In this document: one piece after another, positions 1 through 11,200 of the stretch
Layout of the letters: the number at the start of each line of letters is the position of its first letter
Numbering within the stretch: position 1 is the stretch's first letter
From: Syntrophobacteraceae bacterium
GTDB taxonomy: Bacteria; Desulfobacterota; Syntrophobacteria; Syntrophobacterales; Syntrophobacteraceae
Assembly: GCA_003566995.1 (NCBI GenBank)
Contig: PXBG01000138.1
Location: 1-54,240, forward strand
Reading direction: 5' to 3'
Length of the DNA: 54,240 nt
Translations under genes and position numbers: made by a program
Notes under the pieces: generated by a model
Database searches by the model: none
What the model was told of the DNA's origin: nothing
What the model saw: the letters and a program-made list of their open reading frames with translations, nothing else

Positions 1-833
1 AATGCCACATAGTTGTAGGAAATGCCGGGCCCCTCTATGAGTTCATAGGTGTCGCTGAGAGGGGGCTTCCTGAACTCGTCCACCTTGTCCAGGGGCAGGG
101 CATTGATGGCCAGATCCAGTTCTCCCCTTCTCATTTTGAGAAATCGCGTGTTGTCGTCTCTGATCACTTTGAAAGCGAGCCTTTCCATTTGAGGCTTTCC
201 CCCGTAGTAATGTTCATTGGGTGACAGCACGATCTCCGTGGCGGACTGGGAAACGAATTGGAAAGGTCCCGAACCCGTAAGAGTCCGGGAAAAATCTTCG
301 TCCTGGTTCTCAACGAGGTGTTTGGGAAGAATAGAGGTAGTGATCGCGTTGAGAAAGGAAGCCACGGGCATCTTCTGAATGAAGCGAACCGTGTGAGGAT
401 CTTCCACCTCTACGGAGTCGATGATGGAACGTAAGCGGGAGGCAAAAGGTGAAAGGGTCTTCGAATCCATGAGATGTTCGTAGGTGAATTTGACATCTTC
501 TGCAGTCACGGGAGTGCCGTCGTGGAAATAGGCGTCCTGCCTCAGATGCACCACCGTGATGTGGTCTTCGGGGTTTTCCCAGCGGATTGCAAGGTCAGGG
601 ACCGGCTGAAGATCGTAGCCGTGTTTCACCAGCGTGCTGAAGAGGAGGTGCTGTCCTATCCGCTGTCCGTAAGCATCCGTGGCATAACGGGGATCCAGGG
701 TGCGGGGCTGGTCTTCAATGCCCACCCTCAGTTCATTGACGTCCATCCTTTCTGATGTCTGGCCGCAGTTGGCCGTCACCGCAAAAGCCATGATGACGAT
801 TAGAAATCGCCAGTTGGTGAAAAATTGAATCAT
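1..833 (-). CDS. Peptide-type ABC transporter substrate-binding lipoprotein (family 5), 3' part outside the window
   Basis: Only the first ~277 codons are inside the window; the gene runs off the left edge. The start at 833 gives a lipoprotein signal: a hydrophobic run followed by TANC, with the lipidated Cys at residue 23. The mature part has hallmarks of the DppA/OppA/NikA family: an early GIEDQPRTLDPRYATD-like stretch and the segment FHDGTPVTAEDVKFTYEHL. By family knowledge such proteins capture oligopeptides, nickel complexes or similar ligands outside the inner membrane and hand them to an ABC permease. The permease and ATPase genes, if linked, would lie beyond the edge. The substrate cannot be told from this fragment. 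Confidence 0.9.
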   Translation of the reverse strand, partial: MIQFFTNWRFLIVIMAFAVTANCGQTSERMDVNELRVGIEDQPRTLDPRYATDAYGQRIGQHLLFSTLVKHGYDLQPVPDLAIRWENPEDHITVVHLRQDAYFHDGTPVTAEDVKFTYEHLMDSKTLSPFASRLRSIIDSVEVEDPHTVRFIQKMPVASFLNAITTSILPKHLVENQDEDFSRTLTGSGPFQFVSQSATEIVLSPNEHYYGGKPQMERLAFKVIRDDNTRFLKMRRGELDLAINALPLDKVDEFRKPPLSDTYELIEGPGISYNYVA

Positions 834-1153
834 AAGGCTTGCTCTGCTCCCTATAGCTCGAAGTCAGTGCCAGGGCTCACTCATCCCTGCATGGGTGAAC
901 CCTCTAATTTCCCGGCTGATCTGAACTTTCAGCGGTTGGAAATTGTTGAGCTCAAACGAGGCTTTGGAAAAATGTTCTGCCACGTGAATGCTTCCTCATT
1001 GTGCCAGATTGTGCCAGGTGAAAATGGCAGTTTTTCCGTAAGGCCGCAAGTGCCTTTTTCAGGCGCGGGCTCAAGCCAGTGCGAGGCCCGGGAAGGCAGG
1101 CCTGAAGACATCCCGTTAAAGCTCAATGGGCCCTTTTTGACATCCTGTCCTTC
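834..1153. other. Intergenic stretch without a supported gene
   Basis: About 320 bases upstream of the solute-binding lipoprotein gene and downstream of the nicotinamidase region. Short open frames on both strands here show no family features or convincing ribosome binding sites. It presumably holds the promoter of the lipoprotein gene, but no clear -35/-10 pair was identified. Confidence 0.4.
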
Positions 1154-1380
1154 TTAACGTTTGCGGGCACGAAAAGAAATGCCCTGCGTGCCGAATTCCA
1201 TTGCGCTCGATGGGTTGGGCACCCCCTCGAAGAGGTCAGGATATCTGTGGACGATCTCGACGTCCGAAAAACCAGCGGTTTTTAGTGATTGAATCAAGTC
1301 TGCGTCCAGCAGACCTCCCGCTTGAAGATCTTCACGGCCGGAGCCAGCCGTTTCAGCTGGTGCTCTGTATTCCGGCCTCG
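1154..1380 (-). pseudogene. Remnant resembling the C-terminal tail of a SAM-dependent methyltransferase
   Basis: Directly after the nicotinamidase stop, a different minus-strand frame stays open to 1154. It encodes about 70 residues resembling a methyltransferase C-terminus: an AGFSDVEIVHRYPDLFEG segment followed by SSAMEFGTQGISFRARK. This is like the last strand-and-tail region of UbiE/ArsM-like enzymes. No catalytic SAM-binding domain precedes it; the upstream sequence is the nicotinamidase gene in another frame. It may be a leftover of a deleted methyltransferase gene, or a tail joined to the nicotinamidase by a frameshift. The family assignment is from memory of such tails and is tentative. 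Confidence 0.35.
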
Positions 1381-1913
1381 CGCATTTCCCTTCGGGCTTT
1401 TTCTCCGCCCTCGGATGTGACCGGCTTGGTGGCATCGGAGATCAGCACCACTTCAAAGCCCTCCTTGCGCCCATCGAGGGCGGTTGCCAGCACGCAGACA
1501 TCTTCCGCAAGGCCACCGATCCACAGGCGGTGAATGCCCTCCTGGCGAAGTCTGAAGGCGAGGCCCGTCTGGTCAAAGGCGGAGTTTTGGTCCTGATCAA
1601 AGCGCACTCCTTTGGTCACCTTGACGACCGAGTCCGGGAGGTGAAGGTCGGGATGGAAACTGGCTCCATCGCTGTCTTGAAGACAGTGGGGCGGCCAGGG
1701 ACCATCGCTCGCGTTGAAACTGATGTGTCCCACAGGGTGCCAGTCGCGTGAGGCAAATATGGGCACCCCTTTTTGGATGGCTTTTGCAATCCAGCGATTG
1801 AGGACGGGGACTACGGTTTCACCCTTTTCGACCGGCAATGCTCCGCCGGGGCAAAAATCCTTTTGCACATCCACAACGATAAGAGCATCTCCTTGTTTCA
1901 ATTCTTCACTCAT
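1353..1913 (-). CDS. pncA: Nicotinamidase / isochorismatase-family amidohydrolase
   Basis: 186 residues; hydrolyses nicotinamide to nicotinate in the cytoplasm, feeding NAD salvage. The cysteine hydrolase triad is visible as D15 (in VVDVQKDF), K101 and C140 (in AEDVCVLAT). The metal ligands of the PncA group are D57, H59 (SRDWHP) and H76 (PPHC). The start has a strong ribosome binding site (GGAGG about 7 bases ahead). E. coli PncA has 213 residues; this one stops right after the MREAG segment, which normally continues for 15-25 residues, so the C-terminus is short. Another frame continues downstream, so a frameshift or decayed 3' end is possible. The core catalytic fold appears complete. A second NAD gene, nadE, lies far away at 36.9 kb. 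Confidence 0.85.
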   Translation of the reverse strand: MSEELKQGDALIVVDVQKDFCPGGALPVEKGETVVPVLNRWIAKAIQKGVPIFASRDWHPVGHISFNASDGPWPPHCLQDSDGASFHPDLHLPDSVVKVTKGVRFDQDQNSAFDQTGLAFRLRQEGIHRLWIGGLAEDVCVLATALDGRKEGFEVVLISDATKPVTSEGGEKARREMREAGIQSTS

Positions 1914-2306
1914 GACGATCCTCCTCTCAATTTTTTCAAGCCTTCTGCTCGCGTTTCAGCTGAACTCAAAAAATCTGACTTTACAAGATTATATGCATCG
2001 GTGGGAGACAATTCTACCAGAGTTCCTTTTTGCCCCACGCAACGCACCGCTCGTCAGGGAGTTGTGTCCATCAATCCCCGATGCATTGATTTTTCTTTCG
2101 GGACCACTATTTTTATTGTGCAGGAATCACGAGTAGAGGAAACGAAGGTTACGGGAGTGATCAACCACCACGCAGGTGATGAGTTCCAAGTGGGCGTGAG
2201 GGCTGTTTCAGGTCGTGACCATGAGGAGTGGAGTGGCCAAGGTGAGCCCTATGTTTCAGTCTGGTCACCATGATTGATAATCTTTTGAGAAAAAGGGAGA
2301 CATCAC
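1914..2306. other. Divergent intergenic region between pncA and the OsmC-family gene
   Basis: About 390 bases between two divergently oriented genes, so it should hold both promoters. Ribosome binding sites are clear on both sides: GGAGG before pncA on the minus strand and GGGAGA before the OsmC-like gene on the plus strand. No gene, RNA or strong operator was recognised. Confidence 0.4.
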
Positions 2307-2735
2307 ATGCCCAAACGCAAAGCCAATGCTGAGTGGAAGGGTTCGTTGCCCGATGGAAGTGGAACTTTGGCGCTTGGAAGCGGCGCTTTTGAGGGAGCCT
2401 ACTCATTTTCCTCCCGTTTCGAGGAAGGCGCGGGCACGAACCCTGAAGAACTTGTGGGGGCAGCGCATGCGGGATGTTTTTCCATGGCCCTTTCGGGGGC
2501 ACTTGGAAAGGCTGGATTTCAGCCGCAGATTGTCAAGACCGAGGCGATCGTCAACCTGGTGAAAGATGCATCTGGATTCAGCGTGAAAGAAATCGATCTG
2601 GAATGCGAGGCCCATGTGCCAGGTATTGACGAAGCGAAATTCAGGGAAATTGCGGAAAACGCCAAGGAAACGTGCCCCATTTCCAGGCTCCTCAAGGGTG
2701 CGACCATCAATCTGACCGCCCGTCTCAAGAATTGA
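2307..2735 (+). CDS. OsmC-family peroxiredoxin (organic hydroperoxide reductase type)
   Basis: 142 residues, the usual length of OsmC/YhfA-like proteins. Members are thiol peroxidases that reduce organic hydroperoxides. The two family cysteines are present: C57 in the AHAGCFSMAL helix and C123 in ETCPISRLL. The N-terminal part (NAEWKGSLPDGSGTLALGSG) is typical of the SACOL1771/YhfA-type branch of OsmC. ATG is preceded by GGGAGA. It is a single-gene unit closed by a strong terminator at 2767. With katG nearby it points to peroxide defence in an organism that meets oxygen at times. The in vivo substrate is not known from sequence. Confidence 0.92.
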   Translation: MPKRKANAEWKGSLPDGSGTLALGSGAFEGAYSFSSRFEEGAGTNPEELVGAAHAGCFSMALSGALGKAGFQPQIVKTEAIVNLVKDASGFSVKEIDLECEAHVPGIDEAKFREIAENAKETCPISRLLKGATINLTARLKN

Positions 2736-2766
2736 ACGCTCCAGGCAATAGAATGCAATGCCTCTG

Positions 2767-2805
2767 GAAAAGCCGGATAAGCCGTTCCGGCTTTTCTTAT
2801 TTCCC
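2767..2805 (+). terminator. Intrinsic terminator after the OsmC-family gene
   Basis: Perfect 10-bp stem GAAAAGCCGG / CCGGCTTTTC (2767-2776 with 2787-2796) with a 10-base loop, followed by a T-rich tail (CTTATTTCCC). It sits 31 bases after the stop codon. The stem is close to the truncated corA remnant on the other strand. Confidence 0.85.
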
Positions 2806-2846
2806 TTCCAGGTGATCACATCAAGGCTCATGGAGTTTCCAGATTG

Positions 2847-3065
2847 CACATCATGGATACCGCTCACATTGATCCATGTGGTCATCCCTTCTACTTGAAC
2901 TTCGAAAAAATCTTCTGGTGATCCAATCTGCTTTTCTTCAAGGAACTTCTCATTGTAACGGACCATTGTGTAGTGGGTCGATTCCGCTTTTCTCTCCCCG
3001 ATGTGCACCAGGGTGCCCGGGGGAAGACCCGTTTTTCGAGATCTTTTTGGTCTGAATTCGCTCAT
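2847..3065 (-). pseudogene. corA: 5' fragment of a CorA-family magnesium/cobalt transporter gene
   Basis: The first ~73 codons read like the N-terminus of CorA: KTGLPPGTLVHIGERKAES, then a MTTWINVSGIHDV segment matching the conserved WINV-GIHD region of the cytoplasmic funnel. Immediately afterwards similarity stops, and the frame runs on as antisense to the osmC terminator and gene. The rest of the cytoplasmic domain, both C-terminal membrane helices and the GMN motif are missing. CorA is normally ~315-370 residues, so only about a fifth remains. A deletion or rearrangement that brought the OsmC-family unit next to it is the simplest reading. No good ribosome binding site precedes the ATG. 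Expression is unlikely to give a functional transporter. Confidence 0.72.
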
Positions 3066-3245
3066 CGGCTACTCGGCAGGAAAATGAAACCGGGATTTGA
3101 ATGCGCCTCAACGCTTGCTTCCGAAGTCTTCCCGGCGTCTTTGTTTTTTTTGGGAATGTGGGCCCGGTTTTCTCGCTTTGCCTCTGGAGGTATGATTCCA
3201 CCTTGGTTTCGCAGGCTCACCCTGGCTGCAGCGTGACACACCTTT

Positions 3246-4211
3246 TCATTCCAGCTGCTGAGGTGAAGAGCCATCCTCTTTTATCCTCTTGTAGAAACGG
3301 GCAAAATCGATCTGATAGTCAAAGTCGTCCCGTTCAAGGTGTCGCTGCCCCTTGACGTCCAGGTTGCGCACGAGGATCAGTTCCGGGGTGATATGAGAAG
3401 ATCGGATGACAGGCATTCCCGAAGGCGCCCAGATGCCGCTTCCCCCCCAGAAGTAGTCACCGGTCACGTCATGGGGCCCCACCGTGTTGACAGCGAGGCT
3501 CCACACCTGATTGTAAGCGGATTTGGAGGCATTCATGAGGTCCCACAAAAAACCATAGTAATGGTCCGTCATGATGTTCATGCGCGGGTATTCACGCACC
3601 GCTTCCGCCCTCCACTGGGCCATGGTCACGATGGCATCCACCCGATCCCGAAAGGCGTACCTTCTGGCCAGTTCCACAAAGCACAAATCGTAGCAGATCA
3701 GAAATCCGAAACTGCCCCATTTTGTCCGAATGGTGAGCCTCTTGTCCGTGCCCGGCTTGAAGAAACGTTGCTCGATGGGAGTCAGAAAGACCTTGTCATA
3801 GATGAATTCCTCACGGCGGTAGTCGATGGAATGGTTGAGCACAAAAGTGGAGTTGAGGAACTCGCCGTATTTTCTGCGCGCGTTATTGTAGAAAACGTAT
3901 TCCAGGCCCTGACCGTCATCCACCAGGCTGTCACGGATGCGCCTGATGGTCTTGGCAATTTTTTCATTTTCCCCTTCCCGAAGGAGATTGGTCACTCTTC
4001 TGTCCTCCGGATCATTCACATCGTCCCACACATGGCCTGTGACGCAGAGTTCGGGAAAGATGACCATGTTTGCTTTCTTCTCGTGGGCCAGCTGGACGAT
4101 GTCTTCCATTCTGGAGAGATTCGCGGACACATCGGCAGAGGGCCGCAGGTTGACAAGGAGGACGCTCGGGCAGTTCTCCTTGTCACGAAAATCCCGCTCG
4201 ATCAGTCGCAT
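3246..4211 (-). CDS. Carbon-nitrogen hydrolase (nitrilase superfamily)
   Basis: 321 residues from the ATG at 4211, chosen because AGGAG lies 7 bases ahead; an upstream in-frame start at 4286 lacks support. The Glu-Lys-Cys triad of the superfamily is visible: E54 in IFPELCVTG, K140 in IYDKVFLTP and C173 in FLICYDLCF. Such enzymes hydrolyse or transfer amide or nitrile carbon-nitrogen bonds in the cytoplasm. The insertion of about 60 residues between the Glu and Lys motifs, and the WGGSGIW segment near the C-terminus, do not match biotin, NAD synthase or N-carbamoylputrescine enzymes closely enough to assign a substrate. It is a lone gene with ~180 bases to the corA remnant and ~350 to the next gene. 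Confidence 0.85.
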   Translation of the reverse strand: MRLIERDFRDKENCPSVLLVNLRPSADVSANLSRMEDIVQLAHEKKANMVIFPELCVTGHVWDDVNDPEDRRVTNLLREGENEKIAKTIRRIRDSLVDDGQGLEYVFYNNARRKYGEFLNSTFVLNHSIDYRREEFIYDKVFLTPIEQRFFKPGTDKRLTIRTKWGSFGFLICYDLCFVELARRYAFRDRVDAIVTMAQWRAEAVREYPRMNIMTDHYYGFLWDLMNASKSAYNQVWSLAVNTVGPHDVTGDYFWGGSGIWAPSGMPVIRSSHITPELILVRNLDVKGQRHLERDDFDYQIDFARFYKRIKEDGSSPQQLE

Positions 4212-4565
4212 GAGTGTCTCCTTTCTGTGTTCATGAGGCAAATGAGCGCTTTTGGATGGAAAAAGGAAATAGGAAAAAACCCCCATTGTTTGGGGGAATT
4301 GCCATGCCCGTTTGTGCCATGAAAGAATAACACCAATTGCAGGCAGACTTGAAGCGCTCGTTGTGAAGCCTTTGAATCCTGGCGGAAGTCATCTTCAATG
4401 GGTGAGCGGACGTTTTCGCTGTTTTTGCCCGAGAGGGCCTTGAAGGACAAGGTGAGCTTTTTGAGACAATCTTTTGATCCGCCATCGGCAGCTTTCGTCC
4501 TGGTCAGGAAGCAGCCCCCTGAAACTTTCATTTCAGGATGAGGCGAGGCAGGGGTGAGTCCGTTC
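4212..4565. other. Intergenic stretch without a supported gene
   Basis: About 350 bases between the nitrilase-family and methyltransferase genes, both on the minus strand. The AGGAG ribosome binding site of the nitrilase gene lies at its left end. No gene, strong hairpin or repeat was seen in the remainder. Confidence 0.4.
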
Positions 4566-5327
4566 TCATTGGCGGCGCACGACAAAGAACTCGTAAGCGT
4601 AGAAAGCAGAAAAACGATGGTGCATCTCGGGTTCCTGAGCAATTTGGTCGAGTATGGAGAGAGCCTCCCCATCATTGGCGTGAGTGGCACGCAGTACTTC
4701 CAAGCGGCGCTGCATGGGGGTGTAGAAATCGTTCCACCATGCCTCGTCCGGCAAAGTGAAGTGTCCCAGCAATTCGAATCCGCATTTATGTATGGCGGTC
4801 AGGACATCTTTCACCCAACCCATGGTCGGATATTCCAGTTCAAAACTGGTCTTAACTTCGGGTGGAGGATTTTCCTTGCGCCAGACTGCTTCCGTGAAGG
4901 CAAGACAGCCGCCAGGTCGCAAAAGTCCCTGGCAAATCCGCAGGGCATTGTCTATTCCGATGTTGTAGAAGGCACCCTCGGACCAGATGAGATCGAAGCT
5001 TTCCGGTGGTTGCTCAAGCCTGGACATGTCTCCCGTGACCGCCCGAACTCTTTGCGAAAGGCCATGTTCAGCGAGCTTTGCCTTGAGCCGCTCGATGCTT
5101 GGACCGTGATGGTCGACGGCAAGGATGGAACCGCAGGTGAGTTCCGCGAGATGGAGTGTTTGTCCGCCGGTTCCGCAACCCAGGTCAAGTATGGCGGGAT
5201 TGGGAGGCAGTCCTTTGCAGAGACTGAGAGCTTTTTCGGCGCAGGCTCGACTGCCCGGGCCCTGCCGGGGCAATGCTTCATAAACCTCAAAGAATATTTT
5301 CCAAAAACGGGAAGGAGTATCGGTCAT
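4566..5327 (-). CDS. Class I SAM-dependent methyltransferase
   Basis: 253 residues. The SAM-binding motif I is clear at 46-56 (ILDLGCGTGGQ), followed by an acidic ribose-binding residue (LAVDHH), a post-I motif with D in GDMSRL, and IWSEGAFYNIG as motif II. The C-terminal half carries a lid-like region with EAVWR and a long helix. The fold is that of UbiE/MPBQ-like small-molecule methyltransferases. It resembles a family often labelled only 'methyltransferase type 11', so no substrate is proposed. The start has GAGG five bases ahead of ATG. The gene stands alone between the nitrilase-family gene and katG, all on the minus strand. Confidence 0.85.
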   Translation of the reverse strand: MTDTPSRFWKIFFEVYEALPRQGPGSRACAEKALSLCKGLPPNPAILDLGCGTGGQTLHLAELTCGSILAVDHHGPSIERLKAKLAEHGLSQRVRAVTGDMSRLEQPPESFDLIWSEGAFYNIGIDNALRICQGLLRPGGCLAFTEAVWRKENPPPEVKTSFELEYPTMGWVKDVLTAIHKCGFELLGHFTLPDEAWWNDFYTPMQRRLEVLRATHANDGEALSILDQIAQEPEMHHRFSAFYAYEFFVVRRQ

Positions 5328-5485
5328 TCTGGCCTCATTGCAGCCTTCTCCCCGGCACTCACCTCACCTTTGAGTCAAAAGAGGGCTGTTTTTGAGTTCC
5401 TTTAAATACAAAAATACAAATCAGATGGTCGCAGCGTTGAGTTCCTTGGCATTTTCACTTATGTGGACTCGCATGCGCAGTGCTG

Positions 5486-5516
5486 GGGTGACCGGGGAAA
5501 AACCCCCCGGTCACCC
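5486..5516 (-). terminator. Strong hairpin downstream of katG
   Basis: Perfect 12-bp stem GGGTGACCGGGG / CCCCGGTCACCC with a 7-base loop, 60 bases past the katG stop codon. No T-run follows on the minus strand, so it is either a Rho-independent terminator of weak type or a 3'-end stabilising structure. Confidence 0.6.
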
Positions 5517-5575
5517 GGCTGGCTCACCGTCTGCTGAGCGTCCTTTCGAAAGCTTTGAAGACCTTCATGTCAGGA

Positions 5576-7849
<2,274 letters not shown>

Positions 7850-7864
7850 TCAGCGAAAGCGTCT

Positions 7865-7901
7865 TTTTGCAATCCGCTGCAAAAGTGCGGGGCGCCCCGC
7901 A
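7865..7901. repeat. Two adjacent perfect inverted repeats in the katG upstream region
   Basis: TTTTGCA/TGCAAAA (7865-7871 with 7878-7884) is followed directly by the self-complementary 16-mer TGCGGGGCGCCCCGCA (7886-7901). They lie 94-130 bases upstream of katG. They could be transcript hairpins in a leader, a terminator for antisense transcription, or a protein-binding palindrome. Confidence 0.55.
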
Positions 7902-7967
7902 TGGAGCAATGGAAACGCTTGGTTTTCTTCACTTGGTCCCCTGAGTTTAGGGAGTTGGATCTTTAAA

Positions 7968-7980
7968 GAGAATGATTATC
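7968..7980 (-). promoter_or_regulatory. Candidate Fur/PerR-type operator upstream of katG
   Basis: GAGAATGATTATC matches 11 of 13 positions of the first part of the Fur consensus GATAATGATAATC and resembles PerR boxes. It lies 197 bases upstream of the katG ATG in a region otherwise free of genes. KatG genes are commonly controlled by Fur-family peroxide sensors. No regulator gene is in this window, so the link is an inference. Confidence 0.4.
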
Positions 7981-8213
7981 CACAAAAGTAGTGGATGCAA
8001 AACGGCAGGTCAAGAGCAATTCTCTCATTTGAAAGATGACGATCTCTTCCGAAGATGGAAATTCCACTTGCCCCGGGGCTCCTGTCGTGACCACACGCCA
8101 CAGGGCGCCGATCTTGATTCAAAGGTCCTGGGTAAAACATTAACAGGGGAAACAGGTTGTCATTGGAATGGGGAAGTGGCGGGAGTGAAAAAGCCGCTGG
8201 ATTTGTTTGGAGT

Positions 8214-11200
8214 TCAGTGCTTCATCCCGCCCCCTGCATCCCTCACATGCACATGCGAAAGGGGATGCATCCGGAGCACATTGAGGCATTCGGTGCCGAA
8301 CTCCCTTTCCACCCGTCCGAAAAGGAGGAAGGGGCGGTCCGGGTTCAGTTCCTGGCAGAAGCGTTTGAAGGCTTCGGGAAAGAATACCGCTTCGTAGATG
8401 GCCGTGGTGTCTTCGAAGGAGACGAATTCCATGGAATCTCCTTCCCGGGTCAGGACCTCCTTGCGTGTGACCAGCCAGCCCATCACCCACACCCCCTTTC
8501 CTCCATGACGGTGAAGGTCCCTGGCGGGAACGATGCGCTGGGGGAGGGCCCGGATGGCCTTTTCCCACAGTTTCAAGGGATGTACGGACAGGACAAACCC
8601 CAGAGTTTCCATTTCATGGCGCCATTTCTCCTCCGGTGTCAGATCGTCCAGGGATGGAGTGGAAGGGGCGGGACGAGGCGTTTCGACGGATTCGGCGGAG
8701 AATGCTTTTTGGGGTGACTGGACTTGATCTGCGGAAAAAGACGGGTGCGATGTTTTTGCAAAGGGAAAGGATGCCGAAAAGGCTCCTTCAGCCTGGGCCC
8801 AAAAGCTTGCGTCAGGGGCACTGCGAGGGGCGTAGGGGTGGTCTTTTTGCCCCCAAAGGGAGAGTTGCTCCACCGTTCCTTCCGGGCCGTTCATCCTGGT
8901 GTGGGCCTGCATGTTGGCGTGCACGGCGGCTTCCCAGAAGAGCTGGGAGCGGTTCAGGTGTTTTTCCAGGTCGTCCAGGGCACCGCTTTTCACCAGGACA
9001 GCCCCTTCGGAAGGAGTGAGGAAGACACGGCGGAAAAGGTCTTTGAGGGAAAGGAACGGACCGCGCCCGTTGCGTTCCTCCAGGAGCCTCTCCAGAGTTT
9101 CCCGCCGCATGGCCTGGAGCTGTTTCAATCCCACCCGGATTTTCCCGTCTTTTCCTTCGTAGTCCCAGAGGCTCCCGTTCACGTGAGGCCCCAGCACTTC
9201 CAGGCCCATGCGCCGTCCTTCCGAAATGTAGGCCCATGTGCTGTAGTATCCGCCCCCGTTGTTGATGACCGCCGCCATGAATTCCGCCGGGTGGTGCGCC
9301 TTGAGGTAGGCCGATTTGAAGCTCACCAGGGCGTAGGAGGCCGAATGGGGCTTGCAGAAGGAATACCCCGCAAAGGAGAGAATCATTTCCCAGACCCTTT
9401 GGGCCACGTCCTGTGAGACACCCCGCTCCCTGCACCCATGGAAAAAACGCTGCCGGTAGCGGGAAATCCGTTCAGGGCTTTTCTTGCTGATCACCTTGCG
9501 AAGCCCGTCCCCTTCCGCCCAGTTGAATCCCGCCAGGGCCATGCTCACCAGCACCACATCCTCCTGGTACACCATGATGCCGTATGTCTCCTTCAGGATC
9601 ACTTCCAGGCGCGGATGAATGGGTTCGTAAGGCGCTCCGTGGAGCCGTTCCATGTAGGCGTTGATGTAGCGGTTGGCCGCGGGACGGATGATGGAAGAAT
9701 GGATCACCAGATGCTTGAAATCCCCTTTGCCCGTTTTCTTTTGCAGCTGCCTCATGGCGGGGGATTCCACGTAGAAAACCCCCATGGTCTCCCCCCTTCG
9801 AAGAAGTTTTTGTGTGCCGGGATCATCCAGGGGATCGAAAGCGGCATAGTCCAGGTGCAGGCCCGTGTTGCGCTGCACAGCGGCCAGGGCGTCCCGGATG
9901 ACCGCCAGGGAACGGTTTCCCAGAAGATCGATCTTGACGAGTCCCGCTTTTTCTGCCTGGTCCTTTTCCCACTGAATGATGCGCGTTCCCTTGGCGCTCA
10001 CCTGAACGGGCACGTAGCGGGAAATATGATCGGGCACGAGGATCAACCCTCCGCTATGGACCGACAGGTGCCGGGGCAGGGATTCCAGGCGGGCCGCCAG
10101 GTCCAGGATTTCCGGCCATGGGGGGTCCAGTCGAAAGCCCTGGAAACGGGGATGGCGCTGCACCCGGTCCCAGATGCGCCCGGGATGAGTTCCGTAGCCC
10201 ATGCGCCGCGTCACTTCCTTGATTTCATGGGCGGGAATGCCGTAGATCTTGGCCACTTCACGCAGGGAAGCTCTTGCGCCGAAGCCCACGTGGTTGGCCA
10301 CCGATGCCATGCGGTGAGACCCGTAAACCCCCAGCAGTTCTTCCATGAGATCGTCCCGTTCGTCCCAGGGAAAGTCCACGTCGATGTCGGGATGATCGTT
10401 GCGGTGTGGGTTCAGAAACCGCCCGAAAAGAAGGTTGTGTTCGATGGGGTCCACGTGAGTGATTCCCAGAAGGTAGCTCACCAGGCTGGCCGCGGCGCTT
10501 CCCCGCCCGCAGTGAATGGGGCGCCGGCTCACCATGTCCGCCACCACCAGGAAGTAGTCCACATAGCCCTTGTTTGCGATGAGTTCCAGTTCTTCCGCCA
10601 GCCGCTTTTCCACGGCATGGCTGGTCTTGCCGTACCGCCATGAAATTCCCCGGCGGCACCGGTCCAAAAGGACCTGAATGTGGTCTTCCCGTCGGTCGTC
10701 ATAGGGGGGAAAGACCGTCTGAAAATGGTCCCAGTGGGTGCAGCACATCCGGGCCAGGGCCAGGGCGTTGGACAGAGCTTCGGGAGCTTGGGGGAAGTGG
10801 CGGGCCATTTCCTCAGGGCTTTTGAGCCAGCGGGACGGCGGAACCACCTCTTCGGGGGGGAGGGTGCTCAAAGTGCGGTTGAGGTCTATGGCGCGAACCA
10901 GCCGGTGCAGGCTGTGGTCTTCAGGGCCGGCGAAGTGCACTCCGTTGGTGGCCACGGGAGAAATTCCCAGCTCCCGGGACATTTGGAGCGTTCTGCGGTC
11001 CCTTTCGCCGGGGATCACCTCCACCCGGCATTCCACCCGGGAGGGAAGGCATTTCAAAAGCTCCGGGTCGGAAGCGAGGGCTGCCAGATCCCGGGGAGCA
11101 TGGGGAACGTCCCGGAAAAAGGAGAAGTCGTTTTTGTGCACCAGGGTGGCCATGTGGCAGAGGAGTTCATAGCCGCGGGGCGTCCTGGCCAGGAAAACCG

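Noticed and set aside
2403-2846. Continuation of the CorA-like frame through the osmC gene as one 220-residue protein
   Set aside because: After residue 73 there is no CorA similarity; the rest is antisense to the well-supported OsmC-family gene and its terminator.
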